DNA of 64,000 bases from Nymphalis io (Eukaryota; Arthropoda; Insecta; Lepidoptera; Nymphalidae): positions 7,316,001 to 7,380,000 of the forward strand of contig NC_065890.1 of the NCBI RefSeq assembly GCF_905147045.1, written 5' to 3'. This document shows, piece after piece, positions 1-9,990 of this stretch. The notes beneath the pieces were generated by a model. The model made no database searches. It saw only the letters and a list, made by a program, of their open reading frames with translations, and was not told where the DNA came from. Both the position numbers and the translations under genes were made by a program. Each line of letters starts with the position of its first letter. The stretch's first letter is position 1.

Positions 1-3000
1 GGTGGTCATGTTAATTATCAAACTCATGAAAAAATGACACCTCTACATTTTGCAGCGGCCAAGGGGTCTGAAGAATTGGTAAGACAACAATTTGTTTATG
101 TCGTGTTAATGAATATATTTTTTATTTTAATGATTTTAGTAAGACGGATATTTACGTGGACCAAGTGAAAGAATGCCTGAACACTTACTGAATTGACCCG
201 TGTCTATAAGAAAGTATATATCTCACAGTGCACGGGCACTGTGAGATACTACTTCTCTCTTCTTCTTATACTATCAATGCACTACTCATAGGATATAGGA
301 TGTTATCTGACTTGTGCCTTATATTCAAGCCGAAATATAGGGATACAAATTATAAAGCAATAAAATTGTTTCCTGGGGTCTGCACAAAGCCCTGCGACTG
401 GTAAAAATGAAAATGCTAGACATCATTTCATTATAAAGCTTACATGTATTTTGATGTTTTATTTATTAGTACTTCCTATGTTTGAAGGTAAGGATTTTAC
501 TCCGTCATGGTGCTTACTTCGATGCACGGGATGCAAGTGACCGCACACCCTTATATTATGCAGCAGGAAGAGGTCATTTGGATGTCGTCAAGTTTTTTAT
601 TGCTATTGGAGCAAATGTCAACGGAGGAGATATTCACGGTATTATTGATTCTAATATCTGTTTTGAACAAATGTCTTTATATTAGTTAAAGCATTGCCAT
701 CTCAATAAAATTTTGAGGTTGTATGAGTTATGCATGAAAACATTTTTCAGGTTATACACCATTATGTCAGGCAGTGTGGCATAGACACCCTAAAGTTGTT
801 GAAATCCTACTAGCCTTCGGAGCGAGGATAACACATTCACACAGACTCTTACACAATGCAATTTATCATAATCAGGTAAATCATAGTCACTAAGTGAAGG
901 TTCTTTAAAATATTTGATGTCCTAATATATCATAATGAAATCAGATTGCAGTGAATAAAAATAAATCTTGCTATTTTAGGAAGAGATTGTCACAATGCTT
1001 GCAAATATGGGTGTCGGTATTAACTTGCACAATGAAACTGGTGATACTCCATTGACACTATCAGCTAGATTATCAAAGCCCGCCATTGCTCGAATCCTAT
1101 TAGAAAAAGGTAAAAACAAATTTAAAAGGCACTGTTTTAAATTGCATGTGTAGGTTTAGCTTTAATGTAATTTTGTGTTTAACTTTTTATGTAAATAAAT
1201 ACAAAATTATATATCTTGTTAATAATTAATTACAAATTGGGATTACCATTTGGGATAAGAAATCTGTTCGGTTTTAAACATCCACCATAATTTCTTTTAT
1301 CATGTATGTTATTGTAGTGTGCATATCTCTACATATTATAAAACAAAGTCCTCTGCCATGTCTGTCTATCTATCTAAACTCGATAAACTCAAAAACTACC
1401 AAACGGAATTTCATACGGTTTTCACTAAATAATAATAATTAAGGTTTAATTTAAATTGGCTGAAATGTGACGATGATTGTTGAAGATGTCAAAAAAAATC
1501 TAGCCGACTGAGAGATTAACTAGCGTGCGTCGCATAACCATACAGATTTAATATTTATTACGACATAAACGTTTTCTGTAGACCTTTATTCCATTGAATT
1601 AAAATTTGACAGGTGCAAATCCCAATTCGTGCAACAGTATAACCTGGTGTAACGCTCTGCATACAGCTGTGGATAACATTGACTGCTCAAAGGAATTTGA
1701 GGATATACTTATCAGTTTACTGGATCATAATATTGATTTAAACTATGCTGCGCTTATTGGAGATACAGCTCTCAGTAGAGCATTGCTTCGTTCCAAGTAG
1801 GTATCTTAGTTTTCAAACATTTTAAAATATATGCTGAGATTAAAAAACAAGTCTGATGGATCGCGTTGAAGAAACGTCATGAGGTCAGTATGTGTGATAG
1901 TGTTGTAGACAAAAATCCCACATCTTTTTATTGAATCGTATCTAGTAAATATATACAATAATAGTTATCTGATTTATGATCACCGCTTTATTGATATTAT
2001 ATGACGATGATACGAATTATTATTCATTAATACGTCGAATATTACGAAAATATATAATATAATAAAATAATAATATACACATAATTACGAAATTATTTAT
2101 GTTAGGTCTTATGATTATACAATTATTGTTTATTTATTTGTCCTAATATTGTCTGTAGACGTAACGTGTACAGTACATCATTTTTCAGTTAACTCTGAGT
2201 TACGTATAAAGGAACTCCATTCATTACGTAAAACGGATTATATGGGCTATTTAGAATATAGACTATATATATAATGCTGTAAAATAAATATAAAATGTTG
2301 TCAGTAACAAAAACAACTCCTCGATAGCAATTTTTAGCCGGATCTGAACAGATTGACTTATTGTAGTTATTTTAATCCCCTATGTTGATTTATTTATCAT
2401 TATCAAATAATTTCCGTCTATAATTATTTACCTATATTTTTGTAATGATAACCCTTTGTCCTATATATTTTTTTGGGACCAATTACGAGAATATTTATAC
2501 ACTCAAGACGACATTATATTTAAATATGATACTGATGATGATCTTCCTTAAAGTACATATGTGATAATTATTGGTTAAAACGTTTTATGAAAATAAAAAA
2601 ATGTGGTTTTTTACTCTTGGCAGAAATTGGGCGAGCCTTGCTTTCAGTTAGCTTAAAAAATACTTTTATTAAAAAATTAAATCAAGAAAAAATATTACTT
2701 TGGTATAAAAAAACAATCATTTCGAGTTTAACTATCAAGAGAACCGGCTACTTTTTCCATATATATTTTTTAATTTTGTCAAATGTCTAATAAAACGAAA
2801 TACTAAGGTGGATTATAATTTTTTTTTGTTGATGTTAGTTTTATTTATTTAAATTATCTATTAATGTTTTCAGTGATTGTGCAGCTGCTTTGTTAATACG
2901 TCATGGTGCTGACGTAAACGCATGTAACTTGCGTATATGTGGCTTAAATAATTTGGAGGTAGCTTGTAAAAAAAGAACGATAAATCTCGCTAACCTGCTC

Positions 3001-3246
3001 ATAAAAGCCGGACATCGCATTCCTGTCCATGAACCATATACTCCTATGCCAGACCCAAATTCTACATTACATTTTTTGTATACCACTTGCCTGGAGCCGC
3101 TCAGTTTATTTGACATTTGTAGGATAAGAATAAGAAATCGCTGTGGAAATATGCCTCTGCATCGTTATATTGACGCTCTTTGTTTACCTAAAAGTTTAAA
3201 AAGATGTCTTATGTTAGAAGATGTGGATTACTTCTGTAGTATTTAA
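1..3246 (+). CDS. Ankyrin-repeat and SOCS-box protein (ASB type), 5'-partial, six visible exons
   Basis: Visible exons are 1-78, 488-638, 751-875, 980-1109, 1613-1796 and 2874-3246. All junctions are gt-ag and keep one frame, giving 346 residues to the TAA at 3244. The start lies left of the window. Seven or eight ankyrin repeats are readable: TPLHFAAAKG near residue 13, TPLYYAAGRGHL near 46, TPLCQAV near 79, TPLTLSARLSKP, NALHTAVD, and LLIRHGADVN near 230. The last exon ends in a SOCS box near residues 300-340. Its BC-box SLFDICRIRI fits the S/T-L-x3-C-x3-hydrophobic rule for Elongin BC binding. The Cul5-box position reads LCLP instead of LPLP. ASB proteins are known substrate receptors of Cullin-5/Elongin BC ubiquitin ligases, so a similar role is inferred; the substrate is unknown. 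Which ASB subgroup it belongs to cannot be decided here. A donor inside CCAAGTAGGT (gt at 1797) avoids the in-frame TAG. Confidence 0.85.
1331..1585 (+). repeat. Dispersed repeat H, copy 1, in ASB intron 4
   Basis: The intron sequence contains the blocks aaaaactaccaaacggaa, catacggttttcac, gacgatgattgttgaaga and gccgactgagag..aactagcgtgcg. The same blocks recur in the same order and orientation at 32165-32402. The layout resembles a non-autonomous Helitron or related element common in Lepidoptera, but no termini were identified. Confidence 0.6.
1797..2873. other. Long AT-rich intron 5 of the ASB gene
   Basis: This 1.08-kb intron is strongly AT-rich. An open frame at 2587-2790 has low-complexity Lys/Ile/Phe composition and no family resemblance, so it is treated as chance. 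No repeat of the families defined here was recognised. Confidence 0.6.
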
Positions 3247-4566
3247 ATAGTAGACCGATATAAACTATATTTTAGCTATGTATTTACAAAATACTGACTA
3301 AATCATACTTGTGTACATATTGTAGTATGAACATTTTTCAAATGTATCTGTGTTACAATAGAATAGCTATCTATTTGTCTAAATCTTGAATATGTGTTAA
3401 ATGGTTTTTGACTGTTTTTATAAACTGAGATTATATTTACTAGTCATGTTACTAGTCAAGTTTATTAGATAGTATATAGACTTAGTGTAATATCATTTAA
3501 AAAAATTTAACTAAATAATTTTAAATTATTTAAACAATCTGTACTGATGATTATAATGAACAAATATAAAGAACATCATAAAAATTAATATTTGTAATTA
3601 TTTGCAATATTATATAATTTTCTCAATAAATTATAATTCCTATCATAGTTAACATAAAACACAAATTAAAAAATGTTTTATTTTCTTTTTATTTTTTATT
3701 AAGATCAAATATCTAGATATACAAAGGTGTACAGTAGTGAAAATATAAACATTTTTATAAGGAAACTACGTCTAGTGATATAATATTATAAATTATGTTT
3801 TTTTCTAGATGAAGGTGTTAAATTTTTACGAAATATATAGGTTTTGATCTCAGATTATTTGTTAGTAATATTAAGAATATATGTATTCAATAATACCTAA
3901 ATGTTGTTAAAGATAATAAATACTGTATATAAATATAAAAGTGAGTAATAGTAAATGTTTAATCATCAATGTTTCATCAAAGGAACCTATTTGATGTTTG
4001 TATTACAATTTTCATGTATCATAAAAAATTACAAGTTTTTTCTAAATAATGAAACGGTCATTTTGTAACATTCATTTTATAATATACAAGTTTTTTAAAT
4101 ACCTACTCACTTGATAAATTTATAAAATTATTATCGGAATGGTTTCTATATAGTAAACCTATTGGTTTTATATATGGTATTAGGATTACATTTTTTTTTT
4201 ATTAAAAATATCACTTAGTCTATTTCAATTCAATTTGTACAAAATCTTAATAAAATCAAGGCACTTACAAAAAAAAAAACTGTTTAAAAATGGGATACTA
4301 TGTTCCATGTATAAAACATATTAGTAATTTAATGTTATATTACGAATTAAAATATCTATTGCTTATCAAATGTTTATATTTTTAAAATTATTATATAAAG
4401 TGAATTTAATCTGATATTTATTAATCATTAGTGTTGTACAAATTGGATTGAAAGTAATACATAAACTTAGACATGCACATCTAAAAAATAAATGATTTAA
4501 AGAAGTTTAAAGTGAACATGTAATACTATGAATGATAAAAGGATCCTATAAAATGTTTTGTTTCTA
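3247..4566. other. Convergent intergenic and 3'UTR region
   Basis: This stretch separates the stop codons of the ASB gene (plus strand) and the ANKRD39 gene (minus strand). It is very AT-rich with no open frame of note. A plus-strand AATAAA lies at 3625-3630. A minus-strand AATAAA lies at 4417-4422, about 145 bp past the ANKRD39 stop. Either could serve as the poly(A) signal of its gene. Confidence 0.6.
3625..3630 (+). terminator. Candidate poly(A) signal of the ASB gene
   Basis: AATAAA lies about 380 bp after the ASB stop codon. It is a candidate only, because the motif is frequent in DNA this AT-rich. Confidence 0.4.
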
Positions 4567-5495
4567 TTAAATGGCCAAGATATCCTTATTATCCCTTATG
4601 TTTCTTAATTTAGGGCAAGCCTCTAGTAAAATATTCATTATATTAAAATTTTGATTTTCTGCTGCTTTATGGAGTGGTGTTTTACCGTCTGCATCTTGCA
4701 AATCTAGCCGTGCTCCGCTTTTAATAAGGAGTACTACTGTATTTTCTTTTCCTAAAAACAACAAATGTTATTTTAAAAGTAACATTTTTAAAAGATAATT
4801 ACAATTTGGTAACATAGTATTTCTGTGTTGAAAGATTTGTAATCAGTATAGCTTACAATGTTGATAATATTAAATTGATAAGATGGATTTTAAGAATATT
4901 AACTATTGATATAATATACAGAGTTGATTATGCATTCAACTTGAGTAAATGAGTAACTACTGAGTTTCTTGTCGGTTATTCTCAGTAGAATCAGTAACAT
5001 GACAATTCAAGTGGTTTTAAGATATAAGCCTACTTGTATAAAGAATTTGTCGATAATATACCTGCTGCAGCTGCTCTGTGTAGAGCTGTAGCTTTGCCAC
5101 TCCTAGTTGAAGCATTGATCTGTGCTCCATTTTGTAGAAGTATGCTACATATTCTATCATGTCCATTGCGTGCAGCATAATGTAGTGCAGTATAACCAGA
5201 ATTGTCAATACTGTTTACAAGTTCTATGATATTATTGGTTTTATCAATCAATAATTGCACTCTATCAGCGTCTCCTGAAAAAGCTATAACTTTATTATTA
5301 TTATGATGATATGCATGTTTTTCATCATTTTGTTTATGGTTCAATATGATTAACAGTTTTATTAAACTACTAGTTAAATTTACCTGCATTCCATATTCCT
5401 CTTTCCCAATCCATTTCTGAAAGTGTCTGGTGCACAGATGCATTTGGGCTAGTTATTTTGCAATTTGAATGATTACAACCACTTTTATGATCCAT
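4567..5495 (-). CDS. Ankrd39: Ankyrin repeat domain-containing protein 39 orthologue
   Basis: Three exons read on the minus strand: 5495-5384, 5274-5062 and 4751-4567. Both introns interrupt the codon after its first base and use gt-ag. The product is 169 residues; as I recall the vertebrate protein is about 180. The N-terminus carries a Cys/His-containing stretch followed by VHQTLSEMDWERGIWNAG, a segment characteristic of ANKRD39. Three ankyrin repeats follow: SGYTALHYAARNGHDRICS, ATALHRAAAAG, and GKTPLHKAAENQNFN. The end, LRNIRDNKDILAI, also matches the family tail. The ATG at 5495 has a purine at -3 and G at +4, and it begins just upstream of the conserved block. The molecular role of ANKRD39 is poorly known. 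The gene starts only 77 bp after the stop of the upstream GFRP-like gene. The motif tttgtttatag lies just before the ATG and could be a splice acceptor for an upstream leader. Confidence 0.88.
4948..5045 (+). repeat. CR1-like LINE 3' tail inside ANKRD39 intron 2
   Basis: The block gagtaactactgagtttctt, then a cagtagaatc..gacaattcaa stretch and gcctacttgtataaag form the 3' end of an abundant lepidopteran CR1-like LINE. Other copies in this window are at 9346, 23701, 31245, 50365 and 63500. It lies antisense to ANKRD39. Confidence 0.65.
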
Positions 5496-5572
5496 AGCTT
5501 ACTTAAACTATAAACAAAACATCAATGATATATAGTTTTTCTTAGTGACATTTAAATATGAATATAGCAAAA

Positions 5573-5884
5573 TTAAATATCTCTTTGAAGAGTCCAAGTA
5601 ATCTCGGCTTCCCCAGTACTACATACAACTTTATATCCCAATTGACACAAAGCATTTATGGCTTGTAGAACATTTGCTTTAATTGTGACTCCATTAACAA
5701 CATTTGAACCAGAACCAGGAAATTTTTGAATAATTGCTTTTATCTCTTCATGACCTAAACCAAACACAGAGCAATCACTAGCATGGAGAGAACCTTTAAT
5801 GGCTGTATAAATAACACCATCTTCCGCTATTGGAACATTTGCCAAGTTACAAGCTGAAACATTTTGGCTGCCTTTTGTTTCCAT
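5573..5884 (-). CDS. Intronless GFRP-like protein (paralogue of the neighbouring gene)
   Basis: A single 103-residue open frame starts at an ATG with good context (A at -3, G at +4) after a short A-run. The C-terminal half contains VLQAINALCQLGYKVV and then STGEAEITWTLQRD. This matches the end of the GTP cyclohydrolase I feedback regulatory protein fold, where a hydrophobic helix leads into a G-Y/F-x-V-V strand, a TG-containing turn and a W-containing last strand. The neighbouring gene at 5931-6596 has the equivalent VILSALEVLGYKVV segment, so the two look like diverged duplicates. The N-terminus differs from it and lacks the MPY start. No AATAAA lies between its stop and the ANKRD39 ATG, so its transcript may run into ANKRD39. 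The known role of GFRP is to bind GTP cyclohydrolase I and relay tetrahydrobiopterin inhibition and phenylalanine stimulation. Whether this divergent copy does so is unknown. Confidence 0.7.
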   Translation of the reverse strand: METKGSQNVSACNLANVPIAEDGVIYTAIKGSLHASDCSVFGLGHEEIKAIIQKFPGSGSNVVNGVTIKANVLQAINALCQLGYKVVCSTGEAEITWTLQRDI

Positions 5885-5913
5885 TTTTTTTTAATGGGTG
5901 CAAATAAAAAATC

Positions 5914-5919
5914 TTTATT
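5914..5919 (-). terminator. Candidate poly(A) signal of the upstream GFRP-like gene
   Basis: A minus-strand AATAAA lies 12 bp past the stop codon of the three-exon GFRP-like gene and about 30 bp before the ATG of the next gene. If it is used, cleavage would fall at or inside the start of the downstream gene. Confidence 0.4.
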
Positions 5920-5930
5920 ATATGATAGGG

Positions 5931-6596
5931 TTAAACCTCGTCGTCCTTATTGGAATGCTGGTAGTGCATAGCTTCTTTACTGAAGTTAGTTATGTTATCT
6001 TGCTCAACAATTATTGAAGGTTCAGGTTCGGAAAACTCTTTTCTCATAGTCCACATATACTCATTATAATCTTGTTTAACAGCCGTTGAACTTGAAGCCA
6101 CAACTTTGTAACCCAAAACCTATAATCAATCATTTCTATTATCTCTTTTATACTTAAATCAGTTGTTATCAAATGATACATATCATTCTATCATTTATCT
6201 CGTTTCAGATAGAATTAGTTACCTCTAGAGCACTGAGAATTACACAAGGATGTTGCAGATAAACAATTGTAGAATCATCACAATAGCCACCACATGCAAA
6301 TCGTTTTAGTTGTTCTATATCTCCAGCTACATTAAAAGAAATGAGTAATAAAATATATTCTATAGTTATACAACGTAAATTGTTATAGTTGTACAAGTTT
6401 TTATTACCTAAAAATGGGATTGGATAAATGTATTCGTAGATATACTATTTAAAGGTAAGTAAATTGATTAATTAGACACTTCCCATTTTTAGATAAACTG
6501 TCATGTTAAACTACCTTTTAAGCCGGACACCAATACACGCCAAGGATTTTTGTGCCCATACGATGCAAGATTACCTCTGATCAAAATGTATGGCAT
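5931..6596 (-). CDS. Gchfr: GTP cyclohydrolase I feedback regulatory protein-like (GFRP)
   Basis: Three minus-strand exons (6596-6515, 6326-6223, 6119-5931) join in frame with gt-ag introns to give 124 residues. The protein begins MPYILIRGNL, close to the MPY-(L/V)-LI start typical of GFRP. After the second intron the segment VLGYKVVASSS and then MWTMRKEF match the family's last two strands. Known GFRP is about 84 residues; this one carries an extra C-terminal tail of about 33 residues rich in acidic and polar residues, ending DDEV. GFRP forms pentamers on GTP cyclohydrolase I and couples tetrahydrobiopterin synthesis to end product and phenylalanine levels. In an insect this would touch pteridine pigments and monoamine synthesis; that is inference. 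The start ATG has weak context (T at -3). A strong donor-like gtaagt about 70 bp upstream may mark a 5'UTR intron. Confidence 0.72.
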
Positions 6597-8207
6597 TGAT
6601 TACAGTAAATTAATTCTTAGTTGTTTAACTTATAGTGAAGTCACAAAACTTTAGCAAATTACTTACGTTACGTTTTAATAAAACGAGTTTACACTTTTGT
6701 TTTCGTCGCAATTTATAATATATGTGATGTAGTATGTATGTACGGTATATATATTGTCAAACTTCAAAGTCAAATTGATTTTTATAAAGGTACTAATAAA
6801 GGAGTGCCTACACGCTTTTATGGTTTTTTAGTATCAATTCACAAATCAAGCCTTTTTTTAGTATTTCTAATGACTAAATTTGAGAGTGGAATTATTAAAG
6901 GCAATGGCCAATACCCATTGCTAAAACGTCAAATTATGTACTTATAATCGTATATTACTATTAGGACTTCAAAAAATGATTGTTTTTGGTTTATTATATA
7001 ACATCCCTATAGTTATATTAAAAGTATATTGTCGTAATTTTGTATAAAACTTCAATTTTTATTTAATTAGTATTTATTATTTGGTTTTAGTAGTTGACAG
7101 CCTTGTAGACTGTGTCCATGATAATGCGTATATAATGATTGCGGTGTGGCGCTAAAATTGAAACTAATCATACAAAACAGACTAATGTTATGTGTTAAAT
7201 GTGATTATGTTCTCTTGGACAATTTTTAAGCCATGTCTAATCAATCGTTTACTTATTGATAGATAGAACTAGACATAGGCAAAATTTAATTACCGATTAA
7301 TGAGTAACGATTACGATTGCTAAGTGTACGGCATAAATAATTATTCGAATATATTTTTGCCTTTTTTCCGTTTATCTTTTGCTCTAATATTATTATCACT
7401 AGGAATTTTATTCATAATTATTTCATTTATTATAGAGATTTATTGATCTGATCTTTATGATCTTTAAGAACCTGACTATTCTGAAATAATACCTACCTAC
7501 ATATTAAACTTTTCATTTCGTTTGTTTAAGAGATAATGTAAATGTATTTTTATTTGATTTTTATTGTTAACTCAAGTTGAGAGTTAAAAATGAATTATTC
7601 AATGTTAACTACATTATATTTTCAGGGGTTGTGTCTGATCAAAAACATAAAAATTTCACTAGAAAAAGATCACGAAATTTCCACTTCTTAAATGAAATGA
7701 GAAAATCATTTAATTTAAGGTGTAACAAAAAAACTACACGATTCGACTTAAGACAACCTTCCGCCATTCGGATACTGAGATGTAACATCTCCCTCCGCTT
7801 GACACGGGATTCGCTAGCTATTAATTTACCTGAGATAAAAGACCAACACAATTGTTCATACCTTTTGGAACAAAATTATCTGGCGGTTCCTTTCCATAGT
7901 TTTTCCTGAAAGTCTCGCTATAATTAAACTTTATCAATGAGCGCGCTGCTCTTTATGTTCGTTAGAAAGTCGCTCTTCGATTAATCTAAGACGATAACGT
8001 ATTAATGTAGCTTCTCATCCCAGAAAGTTTTTTTTCGTGCTGACCGAAACTTTCTTGTCAACGTTTATTGCTCGTTTTATTTGCTTCTAACTCCTCATTA
8101 GTAAATTATTATAAATATACTTTCTTATTGGAACAATTTTGTTATATATGCCTGTGATGGTGTAACAAGATTGTTGGTTTATGAGTATGTATTTATATTA
8201 AATAAAT
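6597..8207. other. Intergenic, AT-rich
   Basis: The region upstream of the GFRP-like gene holds its presumed promoter. A minus-strand TATA-like run (tattataaatt) lies near 6720. A 110-codon open frame at 7577-7909 follows a ttttcag acceptor-like site but shows no recognisable domain and has no partner exons, so it is not called as a gene. Confidence 0.5.
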
Positions 8208-8257
8208 TAATAGTTAGAGGCTCATTTTATAAATATAAAATGAGCCTCTAACTATTA
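8208..8257. repeat. Perfect 24-bp palindrome with 2-bp spacer
   Basis: The arms 8208-8231 and 8234-8257 are exact reverse complements, each containing gttagaggctcattttata or its complement, separated only by aa. The element sits in AT-rich DNA without other recognised repeats. Confidence 0.9.
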
Positions 8258-9345
8258 TTATTATAAATATAAATATATAAAAGTAATCAAATAATAATTA
8301 TTAATAGGTAGAGCATAGGCACAGAAAATAAATGATATTTTTTTTTCGCAAAAAGTTAAACAACCAAAGGATCAAGGAGGACAATCAAAGGATCTGAAGC
8401 TTAATTACTTAAATAATGAAACGGAATGCATTGATGATGCGGGGATTGCCGAACGTTTCGAAAATTAATATCAGCGACACAGATAATAGTCAAACTACAC
8501 ATTTTGCAATATAATTGTTTATATGCAGTTGGTACGTTGACCCTTACCAAGCTAAACGATGTACACAAAATTGTAGTTAGTGATTATTCTATAATTGTCT
8601 TACATTTAAATATTTAATTATGATTGATTTCTTGATATTATACGTGGCTTGTTCATGACTTCTATAAAAAAGAAAAATAGAAATTGCCTTGGTTGCTAAA
8701 ATTTCTTTACGATAATATTTGATTTTTGAATATTAATTCACGCCATTCAATTTAGGATGAAATCATAAATTAATAAAGTAAATGTATTTAGTTATTTTTA
8801 TTTCTAATAGTTTGGGTCTAGTTAATTATTATAAATTTTAATGTTTATTTCTATTTAAATATTACATAGCAGTCTATTTTCAACTTTCTTGCTATACTTA
8901 CAGCCATTGTTTTAATGACTGGTAAATATAACATCAAGCTGAACTCGTGCTTACCATGTAACATCAGCCGTGTCGTTTTCTCTTTTAGGATACGTAGTTA
9001 GTTTTAGGACGAATCGCTTTACGCTTTTTATATTAATCCAGCAGAATGTGGAATAAAAGGCAAGGAAGAAAAGGCAAGGACTTGAATATAATACATTTCA
9101 TTTTATTACACTTGTAATAAATCTACATTTTAATGTATCTACTCATAAATATATAAACTCGGAGCAATTTATAATAGCATGCTAGCTGCTTCGCGCTGCT
9201 TCACTCAAGGTCGTAGCATTGTGATAATATAGTCAACTTTTCTTAATAAATGGGCTGTCTACGCTACGCAAAAAAACTTTTCAAAATTGGATTAGTAGAT
9301 GCGGAGATTTCAGTTCGAACAAACGAACTCTTGAGCTTTAAAAAA

Positions 9346-9500
9346 TTAAAATATACTTTATTCAAGTAAGTATTAAGATTCAAATGTACTTGATATTTGA
9401 ATCGTCATTTTACAAGATTTTTAATGAACAGCTACCACCGGTTCGGAATGTAGATCTTACCGAAAGAAACGGCAAGAAACTCAGTAGATACTCTTTTTCT
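9346..9500 (-). repeat. CR1-like LINE 3' tail
   Basis: Reading on the minus strand, gagtatctactgagtttctt, a ttcggtaagatctacattccg block, gaaccggtggtagctgtt and the gacgattcaa..acttgaataaagtatatttt end are all present. This is the same family as at 4948 and 23701. Confidence 0.7.
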
Positions 9501-9544
9501 TCAATCATATACTTGTAACAATAATCATTAACAGTTATATTTAT

Positions 9545-9684
9545 GTAACTCGTATAACCACGCTGCACCAACCCGCATTGGAGCAGCGTGGTGGAATAAG
9601 CTCCAAACCTTCTCCTCAAAAGGGAGAGGAGGCCTTAGCCCAGCAGTGGGACATTTACAGGCAGGCATATATATATATATATAA
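9545..9684 (+). repeat. SINE-1 tail followed by a (TA)n tract
   Basis: The sequence contains caacccgcattggagcagcg, tggtggaataagctccaaac and ttagcccagcagtgggacat, the 3' half of SINE-1 (full copy at 23291-23587). It ends in a (ta)n microsatellite at 9664-9683. Confidence 0.75.
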
Positions 9685-9724
9685 TTCTTCTGTACATTTC
9701 TTAGTGACATGTACTCCTAACGGC

Positions 9725-9990
9725 TGGACCGGCTAGACTGTTTGTGTAGGTCGACCGGAATCTAAGCCAGATTGGACCCAATAAGTGACGCTTCGATAAG
9801 GTTCACATATTCTACCGCCAGATGGCCACACGTAGTACTGTTGTATTCCGGTTTGAAGGGTGACTGAGCCCCTATAATTATAATCACAAGGGACATAACA
9901 TCTTATTTCCCATGGTTAATGGTGTATTGGCAATGTAAAGAATGGTTAACCATTTCCCAGTCCGCCTATCTCTTATAAAAAAAGAAAAGA
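9725..9990 (+). repeat. SINE-3, degraded copy
   Basis: Blocks shared with the family include attctaccgccaga, attccggtttgaagggtga, acaagggacataacatctta, ggcaatgtaaagaatggtta and gtccgcctatc, followed by ataaaaaaag. The A-rich end sets the sense orientation as plus. Confidence 0.65.

Noticed and set aside
1797..1800. ASB ending at the in-frame TAG at 1798-1800
   Set aside because: A gt donor at 1797 splices in frame to 2874, restoring ankyrin repeats and a SOCS box.
2587..2790. 67-codon frame in ASB intron 5
   Set aside because: Low-complexity composition and position inside an intron. The flanking exons join in frame without it.
5030..5443. Single 137-codon reading of ANKRD39 starting at 5443
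   Set aside because: The frame runs through an intron (5275-5383). Splicing restores the conserved MDWERGIWNAG block and a better start at 5495.
5496..5572. Spliced-leader trans-splicing as the explanation for the packed genes
   Set aside because: Only one acceptor-like site is seen, and I know of no spliced-leader system in Lepidoptera. A shared transcript or separate short promoters are simpler.
7577..7909. 110-codon frame after an acceptor-like ttttcag
   Set aside because: No domain, no donor-linked partner exons and basic low-information composition. It is kept only as a note in the intergenic entry.
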